Source: Paenibacillus endoradicis
Lineage (GTDB): Bacteria > Bacillota > Bacilli > Paenibacillales > Paenibacillaceae
Reading direction: 5' to 3'
NCBI RefSeq assembly: GCF_024721975.1
Contig: NZ_JANQBB010000003.1
Coordinates: forward strand, 620,001-684,000
DNA: 64,000 nt
The notes below the pieces were generated by a model, which worked only from the letters and a program-made list of their open reading frames with translations, searched no databases and was not told the DNA's origin. Positions 1-8,513 of this stretch are shown one piece after another. The translations under genes were made by a program, and so were the position numbers. Each line of letters opens with the position of its first letter. Within the stretch, counting starts at the first letter, position 1.

Positions 1-405
1 GCATCCATTATTATACCCGCATTAGCTTTCCCACTAGGATTGTTCCTAATGAAGCAATTCATGGAGCAAATTCCTGATGCTTTATTAGAAGCTGCCAAAA
101 TTGATGGTGCCAATGAATACAGGATTTATTGGACTATTGTTATGCCCAACGTAAAGCCTGCATGGTTAACTCTTATGATTTTGCAGTTTCCAATGTTATG
201 GGGTAGTGACGGGGGTAATTTTATCTATAGTGAGAACTTAAAAACGCTGCATTACGCCTTGGGACAAATTACTGCTGGGGGAATTGCGAGAGCAGGGGTT
301 GGTGCGGCAGTCGCACTACTTTTGATGATTGTTCCAATATCACTATTTATTATTTCTCAGAGTAGCGTCATTGAGACAATGGCTACTTCCGGGATGAAGG
401 ATTAG
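1..405 (+). CDS. Carbohydrate ABC transporter permease, MalG type (5' end outside window)
   Basis: The reading frame is open from base 1 with no start, so only the last 134 or so residues are present. It carries the cytoplasmic EAA loop that docks on the ABC ATPase (EAAKIDGANEYRIYW, then VMPNVKPA) and hydrophobic segments, the last ending about 15 residues before the C terminus. That is the C-terminal half of a MalG-like sugar permease in the inner membrane. It is followed 16 bases later by the NHL gene and is probably cotranscribed with it. Two further sugar permease genes lie at 5066-6938, so this locus has at least three. The substrate is not readable from sequence; xylo-oligosaccharides are inferred from the downstream xylanase genes. 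Confidence 0.88.
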   Translation, partial: ASIIIPALAFPLGLFLMKQFMEQIPDALLEAAKIDGANEYRIYWTIVMPNVKPAWLTLMILQFPMLWGSDGGNFIYSENLKTLHYALGQITAGGIARAGVGAAVALLLMIVPISLFIISQSSVIETMATSGMKD

Positions 406-421
406 AAGGGGGCTTTGCACG

Positions 422-1885
422 ATGTTGACTAGAAACCCCAAAATAAGAAAGGGTCTCTTCATGGCACTTTGTTGTCTAATTGGCATAAGTGTGTGGGGAA
501 GTCCAGTCCAGGCTAATAGCAACGCAGATTCCTACAACTATTCTTATTGGGGAAGAACGGTTGCTTCGCCTGCCGCCTATACGGCGACCGGTTCGGTTAA
601 TGGGTTGGATATTGGAATAGGGATATTAAAGGAACCTAGCGATATTCAAGTCACATCTGATAACTATATTTATATATTGGATTCTGGAAATAACAGGGTA
701 GTTATTTTAGATCAAAACTACGAATTGATTAATGTCATTGATTCATTTAACAATGAAGGATCAATCGAAACATTACTTAACCCTCAGGGACTGTTTGTAA
801 CGCAAGATAAAAAACTGTTAATTGCTGATACTGGCAATAAACGTATAGTAGAGCTTGATAAGGATAATAACCTTATAAAAATTATTGAAGCACCACAATC
901 CGAATTACTTAATTCAACGTTTGATTTCCAACCAGTTCGGGTTGTAGCCGATAAGGCACAGCGAATATATGTTATGTCAATAGGAGTATTCGATGGCTTG
1001 ATGGAATTTAACGCTGCAGGGGAATTCAATACATTTACGGGAGCAAATCGTGTAAACGTAGATCCTATTGAGTATTTCTGGAAAACGATTTCCACACAAG
1101 AGCAACAAAGTAAAATGATAATGTTTACTCCTACAGAATTTACAAATTTGGACATAAACGAAGAAGATTTTCTTTATGTTACAAATGGTGATCAATGGGG
1201 TGACAACATTAAGATGTTAAACGCTCAAGGTAGCGATATATTGCGTAGAAATGGATATTTCAAACCTATGGGCGACATTCGCTACTTTGCAGATGAAGGT
1301 CCATCTCGATTAGTAGATATCGATGTGGCTGATAGCGAGATGTATTCGGTGCTTGATGCAAAAAGAGGAAGGGTATTTACATATAATGGGGATGGACATC
1401 TGTTATATATATTCGGTGGTCTAGGAAATAAATTAGGAGAATTTAAGACACCAACAGCAATTACTAGAATGGGAGATGATTTCCTAGTTCTAGATAAGGC
1501 ACTTGGTGAGATTACGGTGTTCCAGACAACGGAATACGGTCGAATGCTTAATGAGGCAGTTAGGAGTTATTATCGCGGAGATGAAGGAGAGGCATTCAAT
1601 TATTTTCAACAAACTATAAATATGAACTCCAATTTAGAGTTCGCCTATGGTGGAATCGGTAAGGCACTTCTTCGTCAAGGAGATTACAAAGAGGCAATGT
1701 TTTACTTTAAAAAGAGTATGGATCAGAAAAATTATTCCAAGGCGTACTTACTCTATCGCAAAGAAGTGCTTCGGGAATACTTCTCGATTATTATGACAGG
1801 CATATTGATAATGGCAGTTGTAATTTCAGTTGCAACAAGATACAGGAAGTTAGTACGGAGAAAGAGGGGGATTTCCATTGAATAG
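422..1885 (+). CDS. NHL-repeat protein with TPR and C-terminal membrane anchor
   Basis: 487 residues. A signal peptide (about 1-31, ending VQA) is followed by a beta-propeller of NHL-like repeats (about 60-380; repeated blocks such as IYILDSGNNRVVILD and LLIADTGNKRIVELD). Next come two TPR-like helical repeats (about 385-440) and one transmembrane helix (about 455-475) with a basic tail. The topology predicts an extracytoplasmic propeller held at the membrane. The start ATG follows GAAGGGGG. It overlaps the Yip1 gene by 8 bases and sits between sugar permease genes, so a role in sensing, scaffolding or assisting the sugar importer is plausible but unproven. No catalytic motif is visible. Confidence 0.8.
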   Translation: MLTRNPKIRKGLFMALCCLIGISVWGSPVQANSNADSYNYSYWGRTVASPAAYTATGSVNGLDIGIGILKEPSDIQVTSDNYIYILDSGNNRVVILDQNYELINVIDSFNNEGSIETLLNPQGLFVTQDKKLLIADTGNKRIVELDKDNNLIKIIEAPQSELLNSTFDFQPVRVVADKAQRIYVMSIGVFDGLMEFNAAGEFNTFTGANRVNVDPIEYFWKTISTQEQQSKMIMFTPTEFTNLDINEEDFLYVTNGDQWGDNIKMLNAQGSDILRRNGYFKPMGDIRYFADEGPSRLVDIDVADSEMYSVLDAKRGRVFTYNGDGHLLYIFGGLGNKLGEFKTPTAITRMGDDFLVLDKALGEITVFQTTEYGRMLNEAVRSYYRGDEGEAFNYFQQTINMNSNLEFAYGGIGKALLRQGDYKEAMFYFKKSMDQKNYSKAYLLYRKEVLREYFSIIMTGILIMAVVISVATRYRKLVRRKRGISIE

Positions 1886-2504
1886 AGATCTTGTGAAATA
1901 TCCTTTTTATCTCATTTTTCATCCCTTTGATGGTTATTGGGAATTGAAATACGACCGCAATCAGAAGCAGAGCTTGATCTTTGCCATTGCTATTCTATTC
2001 ATGCTCGCATTAACAAACATCTTGTCCAGCCAATACAGTGGTTTTGTCGTTCATATTGTAGATCCTAAATCAATGAATAGCTTTATGGAAATTATATATG
2101 TCATAGTGCCAGTCTTGTTCTTTTGTATAGCAAACTGGTCACTTACAACATTGTTGGACGGAGAAGGGAAATTTGTAGAAATTTTCACTTCAACATGTTT
2201 TGCACTTATTCCATTGGTACTTATTAATTTTCCTTGGATTTGGCTAAGCAACGTCATCTCGATGGAAGAATCGGTATTTTATTATTTTTCGAACAGTCTA
2301 GCATTAATCTGGTTTGTTTTTATGTTGTTCATTGGAAATATGACGGTACATCAATTTTCACCGTCCAAATCAATACTTACCATTCTTCTCACTATTGTCG
2401 CTATGGCATTTATGGCGTTTCTTAGTTTATTATTTTTTAGTTTAATCCAACAGATCATCTCTTTCATTTCCGTTATTTATCAAGAACTGGCATTGAGAAA
2501 CTGA
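1878..2504 (+). CDS. Yip1-family integral membrane protein
   Basis: 208 residues, TTG start preceded by GAGGGGG and overlapping the NHL gene by 8 bases, which indicates translational coupling. About 30 soluble residues (with the motif FHPFDGYWELKYD typical of these Yip1/YIP1-like proteins) precede five hydrophobic helices, near 30-50, 68-90, 100-125, 139-158 and 165-195. No transport or enzyme motif is visible. It belongs with the preceding NHL protein and the following DUF5696 lipoprotein as a three-gene unit. By position it may assemble or anchor an envelope complex for polysaccharide breakdown; that is inference only. Confidence 0.7.
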   Translation: MNRDLVKYPFYLIFHPFDGYWELKYDRNQKQSLIFAIAILFMLALTNILSSQYSGFVVHIVDPKSMNSFMEIIYVIVPVLFFCIANWSLTTLLDGEGKFVEIFTSTCFALIPLVLINFPWIWLSNVISMEESVFYYFSNSLALIWFVFMLFIGNMTVHQFSPSKSILTILLTIVAMAFMAFLSLLFFSLIQQIISFISVIYQELALRN

Positions 2505-2519
2505 GAAAGGAGGGCACAA

Positions 2520-5069
2520 ATGATACAGACTAAAAAAGTTTTAATGATAGTACTTGTTATAAGCGCAATCATCATTGCAGGTTGTTCAGATTCAATGGAT
2601 GAGCTTCAATTGGATAGCGCTGCGCTTACAGAGGAATTCATACAGGGAGAATCGTTAAAGGCCTCCTTTACGGATTCGAGAGTTGCGGGAATGAAGGGGA
2701 TTGCCGAGAATGATAATTTACAATTGTTGGTGACGGAACAGACAGGGGAAATTGCTGTCATCGATAAAAATAATGGTGAGATTTGGTATAGTAACCCGCC
2801 TGAAAGTGACTCAGATGCAGTTGCTTTGGGAATTAATAAGCAGTTATTATCTTCACAAATGAAACTCGATTACTACAATATGTCTGGACAGATCAATTCA
2901 ATCAACTCCAAAACTGATAGTGCAGACTATAATCAGATTAGGTTTGAACCAATCTCCAATGGTGTCAGAGTGACTTATCGATTCGGTAAGTATGAAAAAA
3001 CATTGAATGATTTGCCAATGCTCATTAGCAAAAGCCGTTTCGAACAACTAGCAACTAAATTAGATGAAACGGGGCAGAGAGCTTTACAAACTGCCTATAC
3101 CGAAGATGTTGAAAAATCGGTATACGTGAGAGGCAACGATCAAATACTTCAAGGGATTCGACTTAAGCGTGCGCTTCAAGCTTTTGAGGATGCGGGTTAC
3201 ACGGAAGAAGATCTATTGTTGGATATTGAGGAACATCAGTTGGACCAGCCTATTTCTGAACCAAGAGTCTTTCAGGCTGCTATTGAATATACGTTGGATG
3301 CTAATAGTCTTGTTGCAAAAATCCCTAGCTCAAGCATTCAATACCCAGAGGACTATCCTATTAGCCAGCTCTCCATAATGAATTATTTTGGAGCAGGAGG
3401 AGTAGAAGAAGAAGGCTCTTTATTTGTCCCTGATGGTTCTGGAGCACTCATTAACTTCAACAATGGGAAAACTCAGTATTCGGCATACCAGCAGCAAGTT
3501 TACGGAACAGATATGACGCTAGAATCTTATGTATCAGCCGTAAGTGAAGAGTCAGTTAGGCTACCTGTGTTCGGTATTATTCGTGAAGGCAGTGCATTTT
3601 TAGGTATTATTGAAGATGGTGCCGCGGCTGCGTCTATTCACGCCGATGTCAGTGGGAAATTAAATAGCTACAACTATGTATACCCCATCTTCACTGTGCT
3701 TAATAATGGTGAAGTCACCTTGAATGCGAATGGGAAACAGCGTTCACTACCAAAATTCCAAGAAAATAAGATGAAGTCTGATTTTACAATTCGCTATGCT
3801 TTTTTAGACGGAGAAGAAGCGTCCTACAAGGGAATGGCTCAATATTTCCAGAAATATTTGTTGGCTAAGAACGGTCTTCCTCAGCTAGTAACGGATACAA
3901 AGTCAGAGGATTCTCCTTTCTACTTGCAAGTGGTGGGGAGCATAAATAAAGAAAAGAAATTTGCAGGAATACCTTATGAATCACTAGAACCGCTTACGAC
4001 ATTTGAGCAAACAAAAGACATTATTACTGAGATGAAACAGCGTGATATTAACCACATCAAGCTTCAGTATTCTGGTTGGTTCAATAACGGATTGAATCAC
4101 GGTATTCCAAAAAGTATCTCAATCGATAAAGAAGTAGGCGGTAAAAAAGGTTTCCGTGATTTCACGGCGTTCGCACAAGAACAAGAGATATCTTTTTATC
4201 CTGACGTTGCCCTGCTGACAGCATACACAGATGATCACTTTAATACATCTAAGGATGCCGCAAGAACGATTAAAGGGGTTCCTGCTAGAATATTTGCTTA
4301 TGATATGGGTCTAGATGGTCGAGATAGATCTCGCATACCTTCTCATGTTATTTCTCCACGACTTGTCAATAGTTATGTGGATGGCATGTTAAACGATCTG
4401 TTGGATCTTCCGATCCAAAGCATATCGTTACGGGACTTAGCTGATCAATTGAACAGTGATTATCGAAAAAATAAGCAAATTGATCGTACAGAATCTGAGG
4501 AATTTTCTATCAATGCTTTGAACCAGATAGGTGAAGCGAGTTTAAGTGTCATTGCTAATGGAGGGAATTCTTATGCTCTTCCATTTTTGACGGATATAAC
4601 GAATGCTCCAATGACCAGTAGCAAATTCAAAATTGCAGATGAAGAAATTCCTTTTTATCAAATGGTAGTTCGAGGATCTATTAATTATACGGGAGCACCA
4701 TATAACCTTTCTACGTTTACGAGTATGGAGCAATATATATTGAAATGTTTGGAATATGGATCAGGGGTCTACTTTGAGTGGATTTATGAACCGAATCATA
4801 CGGTGAAGGATACCGATTATAACAATCTGTATGCAGTGAATTACGAGTTATGGATAGATCAAGCATCAGAAATTTATAACAACGTGAACGAGGTTCTACG
4901 GAAGGTTCAGAATGAGCGCATCATCGGACATGAAAAGCTGACTGAGGGCGTCTATAAAACCGTTTACGAGAGCATGTACGTAATTGTGAATTATAATCAT
5001 TCACAAGTAACAATTGACGGCAGAACAATTGATGCCGAGAGCTATATTACAGGTGGTGAACAATCTTGA
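2520..5069 (+). CDS. DUF5696-type lipoprotein, large extracytoplasmic protein
   Basis: 849 residues, ATG after GAAAGGAGGG. The N terminus is a lipoprotein signal with lipobox IIAGC; Cys22 would be lipidated. An N-terminal beta-rich part (about 60-470, including YFGAGGVEEEGSLFVPDGSGA) precedes a region that reads like a TIM-barrel sugar hydrolase (about 480-760: HIKLQYSGWFNNG, then FYPDVALLTAYTDD). The C-terminal part shows FEWIYEPNHT. I call it DUF5696 from overall resemblance. Acidic residues in the barrel-like part could be catalytic, but no known family signature proves it. It overlaps the next permease gene by 4 bases (TTGA). A cell-surface glycan-binding or glycan-cleaving role beside the sugar importer is inferred. 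Confidence 0.72.
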   Translation: MIQTKKVLMIVLVISAIIIAGCSDSMDELQLDSAALTEEFIQGESLKASFTDSRVAGMKGIAENDNLQLLVTEQTGEIAVIDKNNGEIWYSNPPESDSDAVALGINKQLLSSQMKLDYYNMSGQINSINSKTDSADYNQIRFEPISNGVRVTYRFGKYEKTLNDLPMLISKSRFEQLATKLDETGQRALQTAYTEDVEKSVYVRGNDQILQGIRLKRALQAFEDAGYTEEDLLLDIEEHQLDQPISEPRVFQAAIEYTLDANSLVAKIPSSSIQYPEDYPISQLSIMNYFGAGGVEEEGSLFVPDGSGALINFNNGKTQYSAYQQQVYGTDMTLESYVSAVSEESVRLPVFGIIREGSAFLGIIEDGAAAASIHADVSGKLNSYNYVYPIFTVLNNGEVTLNANGKQRSLPKFQENKMKSDFTIRYAFLDGEEASYKGMAQYFQKYLLAKNGLPQLVTDTKSEDSPFYLQVVGSINKEKKFAGIPYESLEPLTTFEQTKDIITEMKQRDINHIKLQYSGWFNNGLNHGIPKSISIDKEVGGKKGFRDFTAFAQEQEISFYPDVALLTAYTDDHFNTSKDAARTIKGVPARIFAYDMGLDGRDRSRIPSHVISPRLVNSYVDGMLNDLLDLPIQSISLRDLADQLNSDYRKNKQIDRTESEEFSINALNQIGEASLSVIANGGNSYALPFLTDITNAPMTSSKFKIADEEIPFYQMVVRGSINYTGAPYNLSTFTSMEQYILKCLEYGSGVYFEWIYEPNHTVKDTDYNNLYAVNYELWIDQASEIYNNVNEVLRKVQNERIIGHEKLTEGVYKTVYESMYVIVNYNHSQVTIDGRTIDAESYITGGEQS

Positions 5070-5968
5070 AGAAGCTCGGCATGAAGCAAAGGTCTTATCT
5101 ACAACAAAAGGCGTTATGGGGTATAATATTTGCTTTTCCATGGCTCATAGGATTCATTTTTTTCTTTCTTGTTCCATTAGTGGATTCGTTGCGGTATAGC
5201 TTTAGTTCCGTTGTAGCCAGTTCGGAAGGGTTAAACATCAATTTTATAGGTTTAGAAAATTATATTAATGCACTGACAGTTAATACGAACTTTAATCGTT
5301 CATTAGTGGAATCTATTGTGAATATGGTCGTTAACGTTCCTTTAATCGTCATATTCAGTCTTTTTATAGCGGTGTTGTTGAATCAGAAGTTTGTAGGAAG
5401 AGCTTTTGCGAGATCAATCTTTTTCTTGCCTGTTATCTTAGCGTCTGGGATTATTCTTACTCTTGAGAGTTCAAGTTTGATTCAAGCTGTTAATGATGAG
5501 AATATCGGATCTGGTTTTACTAGTGCGATGGGTGTTTTTGAACTGGAGAACATGATGTTAAGGGCAGGGGTAAGTGAAATTATCGTTCAATATTTAACAG
5601 GGGCAGTGGACCGCATTTATCAGATAGTTAGCCAATCCGGGGTACAAATATTAATTTTCCTTGCAGCGATCCAGACGATTCCTCCTCAGCTTTATGAGGC
5701 ATCTACAATGGAGGGGGCTACTGGATATGAATCCTTTTGGAAAATCACTTTTCCTATGGTGAGTCCGCTAATTTTTGTAAATATGATTTATACAATTATT
5801 GACTCTTTCTCCGTAAATGCGATGACCGATTTAATCCGGCAAACGGGCTTTACTTCGTTCAACTTTGGTCTCAGTTCTGCGATGGCATGGATATATTTCC
5901 TAGCGATTGCATTGATTCTACTGACCAGTTCATACTTAGTATCCAAAAGGGTATTTTATTATGATTAG
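5066..5968 (+). CDS. Carbohydrate ABC transporter permease, MalF/UgpA type
   Basis: 300 residues, TTG start overlapping the stop of the DUF5696 gene (TTGA). Six or so transmembrane helices begin with IIFAFPWLIGFIFFFLVPL. The ATPase-docking EAA loop is YEASTMEGATGYESFWKIT followed by FPMVSP, as in MalF-type subunits of sugar importers. The central region (about 130-190) is longer than usual between helices and may be an external loop. It pairs with the MalG-type gene that overlaps its end. No solute-binding protein or ATPase gene is present in the window; the ATPase may be a shared MsmX-like protein encoded elsewhere, as is common in Bacillota. Confidence 0.88.
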   Translation: MKKLGMKQRSYLQQKALWGIIFAFPWLIGFIFFFLVPLVDSLRYSFSSVVASSEGLNINFIGLENYINALTVNTNFNRSLVESIVNMVVNVPLIVIFSLFIAVLLNQKFVGRAFARSIFFLPVILASGIILTLESSSLIQAVNDENIGSGFTSAMGVFELENMMLRAGVSEIIVQYLTGAVDRIYQIVSQSGVQILIFLAAIQTIPPQLYEASTMEGATGYESFWKITFPMVSPLIFVNMIYTIIDSFSVNAMTDLIRQTGFTSFNFGLSSAMAWIYFLAIALILLTSSYLVSKRVFYYD

Positions 5969-5975
5969 AAGGAGG
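5969..5975 (+). promoter_or_regulatory. Ribosome binding site that decides the start of the next permease
   Basis: AAGGAGG lies directly against the ATG at 5976 and downstream of the ATG at 5961, so neither is well placed. It is 9 bases from the in-frame TTG at 5985, which is therefore the best start. Translation is probably coupled to the upstream stop at 5968. Confidence 0.6.
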
Positions 5976-5984
5976 ATGAATGAG

Positions 5985-6938
5985 TTGAAGATTGTAGGTA
6001 AATTATTGTCACTAGAACAATGGAAACATTGGATTTGGTCATTCGTGAGACTGACGCTTATTGTAGGTCTATCGTTCGTTATCCTGTTCCCGATCATTCA
6101 GAAAATTTCTACAGCGTTTAAAGATAAATCCGATCTCTATTCACCCGTTGTCGTGTGGATTCCAGAGACATATACGCTTGACAATTTTAAACTGGCGATG
6201 TCTATTATGAATTATGGTAAGACATTGTTAAACACTTTTACTCTATCAGGGTTAACGACCATTCTAGCTGCGGCGTCCTGTGCACTAGCAGGTTATGCTT
6301 TTGCCCGACTTAAATTTAGGGGAAGCAATTTACTTTTTGGAGGCGTCATACTTACGATTCTTGTGCCACCTTCGACGATATTGATTCCCCTTTATCTTAA
6401 TATGAATGACTTTACGCTATTGGGGCTCATTCCTTTGATTACCGGGGGGAAATCTATTAATCTATTAAATACTTATTGGCCTTTTATTTTAACTTCTATT
6501 ACGGCAAACTCTCTTAAAGCAGGACTATATATTTTCATCTTTAGGCAATTTTTTAGGGGAATACCGAAAGAGGTTGAAGAAGCCGCATATATGGATGGTG
6601 CAGGTGTACCTTCAACATTCACTCGCATTATGCTACCTAATGCAATACCTTCCATTGTTACGGTTGCGCTCTTTTCATTCGTATGGCAATGGAATGATAG
6701 TTTTTTTACGACGACCTATTTAACAAGCGGAAAGGTCATGTCTACGCAGCTGTCATCATTACCGTATAATGTTTCAGCTACTCTCCAAGGTGGAGTTGGG
6801 GCGACTGTAGATCCGTTCTATTTGAGCATGATTCAGGACACAGGGATATTGCTAGCTATTTTACCATTAATAATTATTTACTTATTTGTTCAGCGTTATT
6901 TTGTAGAAAGTATTGAACGTACAGGAATTGTTGGATAA
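5985..6938 (+). CDS. Carbohydrate ABC transporter permease, MalG type
   Basis: 317 residues from the TTG at 5985, chosen because AAGGAGG sits 9 bases upstream; an upstream in-frame ATG at 5961 would add 8 residues (MIRRRMNE). Six transmembrane helices are visible. The EAA loop EEAAYMDGAGVPSTFTRI followed by LPNAIP contacts the ATPase. It is the partner of the MalF-type permease just upstream and the last gene before a hairpin at 6954. The EAA loop resembles that of the truncated permease at 1-405, so the locus may encode two related importers. Sugar specificity is inferred from the xylanolytic genes that follow. Confidence 0.86.
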   Translation: MKIVGKLLSLEQWKHWIWSFVRLTLIVGLSFVILFPIIQKISTAFKDKSDLYSPVVVWIPETYTLDNFKLAMSIMNYGKTLLNTFTLSGLTTILAAASCALAGYAFARLKFRGSNLLFGGVILTILVPPSTILIPLYLNMNDFTLLGLIPLITGGKSINLLNTYWPFILTSITANSLKAGLYIFIFRQFFRGIPKEVEEAAYMDGAGVPSTFTRIMLPNAIPSIVTVALFSFVWQWNDSFFTTTYLTSGKVMSTQLSSLPYNVSATLQGGVGATVDPFYLSMIQDTGILLAILPLIIIYLFVQRYFVESIERTGIVG

Positions 6939-6953
6939 ATAGTAAATAGGTAG

Positions 6954-7001
6954 AACGCCATGCGTGGAACGTAGTAATATGACTAGTTCGCGTATGGTGT
7001 T
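6954..7001 (+). terminator. Intergenic hairpin, weak terminator or mRNA-processing structure
   Basis: AACGCCATGCG pairs with CGCGTATGGTGTT (11 pairs, two of them G-U) across a loop of about 24 bases. The following TTCTAATTTC is a poor U-tract, so this may attenuate rather than end transcription between the importer and xylanase genes. Confidence 0.45.
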
Positions 7002-7030
7002 TCTAATTTCATGCAAAGGTGGATGAAGTA

Positions 7031-8320
7031 GTGAATCCCAAATTCAATAAAAAAATATTAGCTATTGCTGGCATTGTTATCATTCTAACGTTGACATTGA
7101 TTATTATTAACTCCACGCGGAATGATCAAGCAGATAATAATAAAATTGCTAGAAACAACGGTCAACAAGAAGCTGTAAACATTGAAGATGAACCCACTAA
7201 TGCAGTCATCGAGCCAACGAATGAGCCCGAGCCTAGCATTACTTCAGAAGTCATAGTGAAAGAAATAGTAGAGCTATCTGTAGAAGAAGATATTCCATCA
7301 TTGTACGAAGTATATTCGGCGTATTTTCCTATTGGGGCAGCGTTGGAACCTTTCCAAACAACTGGACTAAAGGCAGATTTACTTAAAAAGCATGTCAATT
7401 GGATTGTTGCTGAAAATGCGATGAAGCCTGTTTCACTTCAACCTACAGAAGGTAACTTTAATTGGACGCAAGCAGATCAACTTATTGAGTTTGCAAAAGC
7501 GAATAATATGGAAGTTCGTTTCCACACGTTAGTATGGCATACTCAAGTAGGAGACTGGTTCTTTAAAGATTTGGAAGGCAAGTCGATGGTTGACGAGACA
7601 GACACAGATAAGAGAGAGGCAAACAAACAGCTCTTACTCGAACGTCTAGCTACGCATGTTCGAACGATCGTTAGTCGTTACAAAGATGATATAAAATCAT
7701 GGGATGTTGTCAATGAAGTTATTGAACCAGCTGATCCGGATGGAATGCGCGCTAGTGAATGGTATAAAATAACCGGGACTGATTATATTGAAACCGCTTT
7801 TCGCGTTGCACGCGAAGCGGGAGGTCCTGATATTAAGCTATACATTAACGACTATGGTACAGATGATGTCGTTAAGCGAGACCGTTTATACGAACTAGTC
7901 AAAGAAATGATTGAGAAAGATGTACCAATTGATGGCGTTGGTCATCAAACTCATATTAATATCGAATGGCCTCCGGTTGGCTCAATTATTGCGTCTATGG
8001 AGAAATTTGCAGGATTAGGTCTTGATAATCTAGTGACTGAGCTAGATATGAGCTTATATGTATGGAATGATCGCAGTGATTTTGGTGAAGAAATTCCCTA
8101 TCAGATCGTTGAAAAGCAGGCTGACCGCTACGCTGAATTGTTTGAAGCGTTTAAAGAACATAAGGATATTATTGGTGGTGTTGTATTTTGGGGAATTGCA
8201 GATGATCATACCTGGCTAAGTACATTCCCTATTACTCGTACAGAAGCACCGTTTCTATTCGACAAGCAGCTACATGCAAAACCAGCTTTTTGGGCGTTAG
8301 TTGATCCTGCTACAAGATAA
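7031..8320 (+). CDS. GH10 endo-1,4-beta-xylanase, membrane-anchored or secreted
   Basis: 429 residues from the GTG at 7031, placed 8 bases after AAAGGTGG; an in-frame GTG at 7019 would add 4 residues but lies inside that site. A hydrophobic helix (about 9-27, ILAIAGIVIILTLTLIII) acts as signal anchor, followed by a Glu/Pro/Thr-rich linker to about residue 90. The rest is a GH10 barrel with HTLVWHTQ, the acid/base glutamate in WDVVNEV (about residue 229) and the nucleophile in VTELDMS (about residue 337). It would cut xylan outside the cell and feed the importer encoded upstream. The lack of a clear signal-peptidase site favours a tethered enzyme. A terminator follows. Confidence 0.9.
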   Translation: MNPKFNKKILAIAGIVIILTLTLIIINSTRNDQADNNKIARNNGQQEAVNIEDEPTNAVIEPTNEPEPSITSEVIVKEIVELSVEEDIPSLYEVYSAYFPIGAALEPFQTTGLKADLLKKHVNWIVAENAMKPVSLQPTEGNFNWTQADQLIEFAKANNMEVRFHTLVWHTQVGDWFFKDLEGKSMVDETDTDKREANKQLLLERLATHVRTIVSRYKDDIKSWDVVNEVIEPADPDGMRASEWYKITGTDYIETAFRVAREAGGPDIKLYINDYGTDDVVKRDRLYELVKEMIEKDVPIDGVGHQTHINIEWPPVGSIIASMEKFAGLGLDNLVTELDMSLYVWNDRSDFGEEIPYQIVEKQADRYAELFEAFKEHKDIIGGVVFWGIADDHTWLSTFPITRTEAPFLFDKQLHAKPAFWALVDPATR

Positions 8321-8340
8321 AAACTATACTCAATGATTCA

Positions 8341-8376
8341 AAAAAGCAGCATGTCAGAAGTTGACTGCTGCTTTTT
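8341..8376 (+). terminator. Rho-independent terminator after the extracellular xylanase gene
   Basis: AAAAAGCAGCA and TGCTGCTTTTT form an 11-bp stem around a 14-base loop and end in a T run. It separates the xylanase from the GH43 gene, which must have its own promoter in 8377-8513. Confidence 0.8.
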
Positions 8377-8513
8377 CAACTTGATGAGATTTTGTAATAT
8401 GTTACGTTTCGTACCTATAACTAGGCAGGTATATGTACCTCTTTTCAACAGGTTGTTGTTCATATGATCAAACGATATAGTTCATTATTATAGGTAAAGG
8501 AGTGTTTTGAAAT

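Noticed and set aside
784..1155. 123-residue open frame opposite the NHL gene
   Set aside because: It is a reverse-strand shadow of a well-supported coding sequence.
8377..8513. cre or XylR operator before the GH43 gene
   Set aside because: Only weak partial palindromes (around AGGTATATGTACCT) were seen; neither consensus is met.
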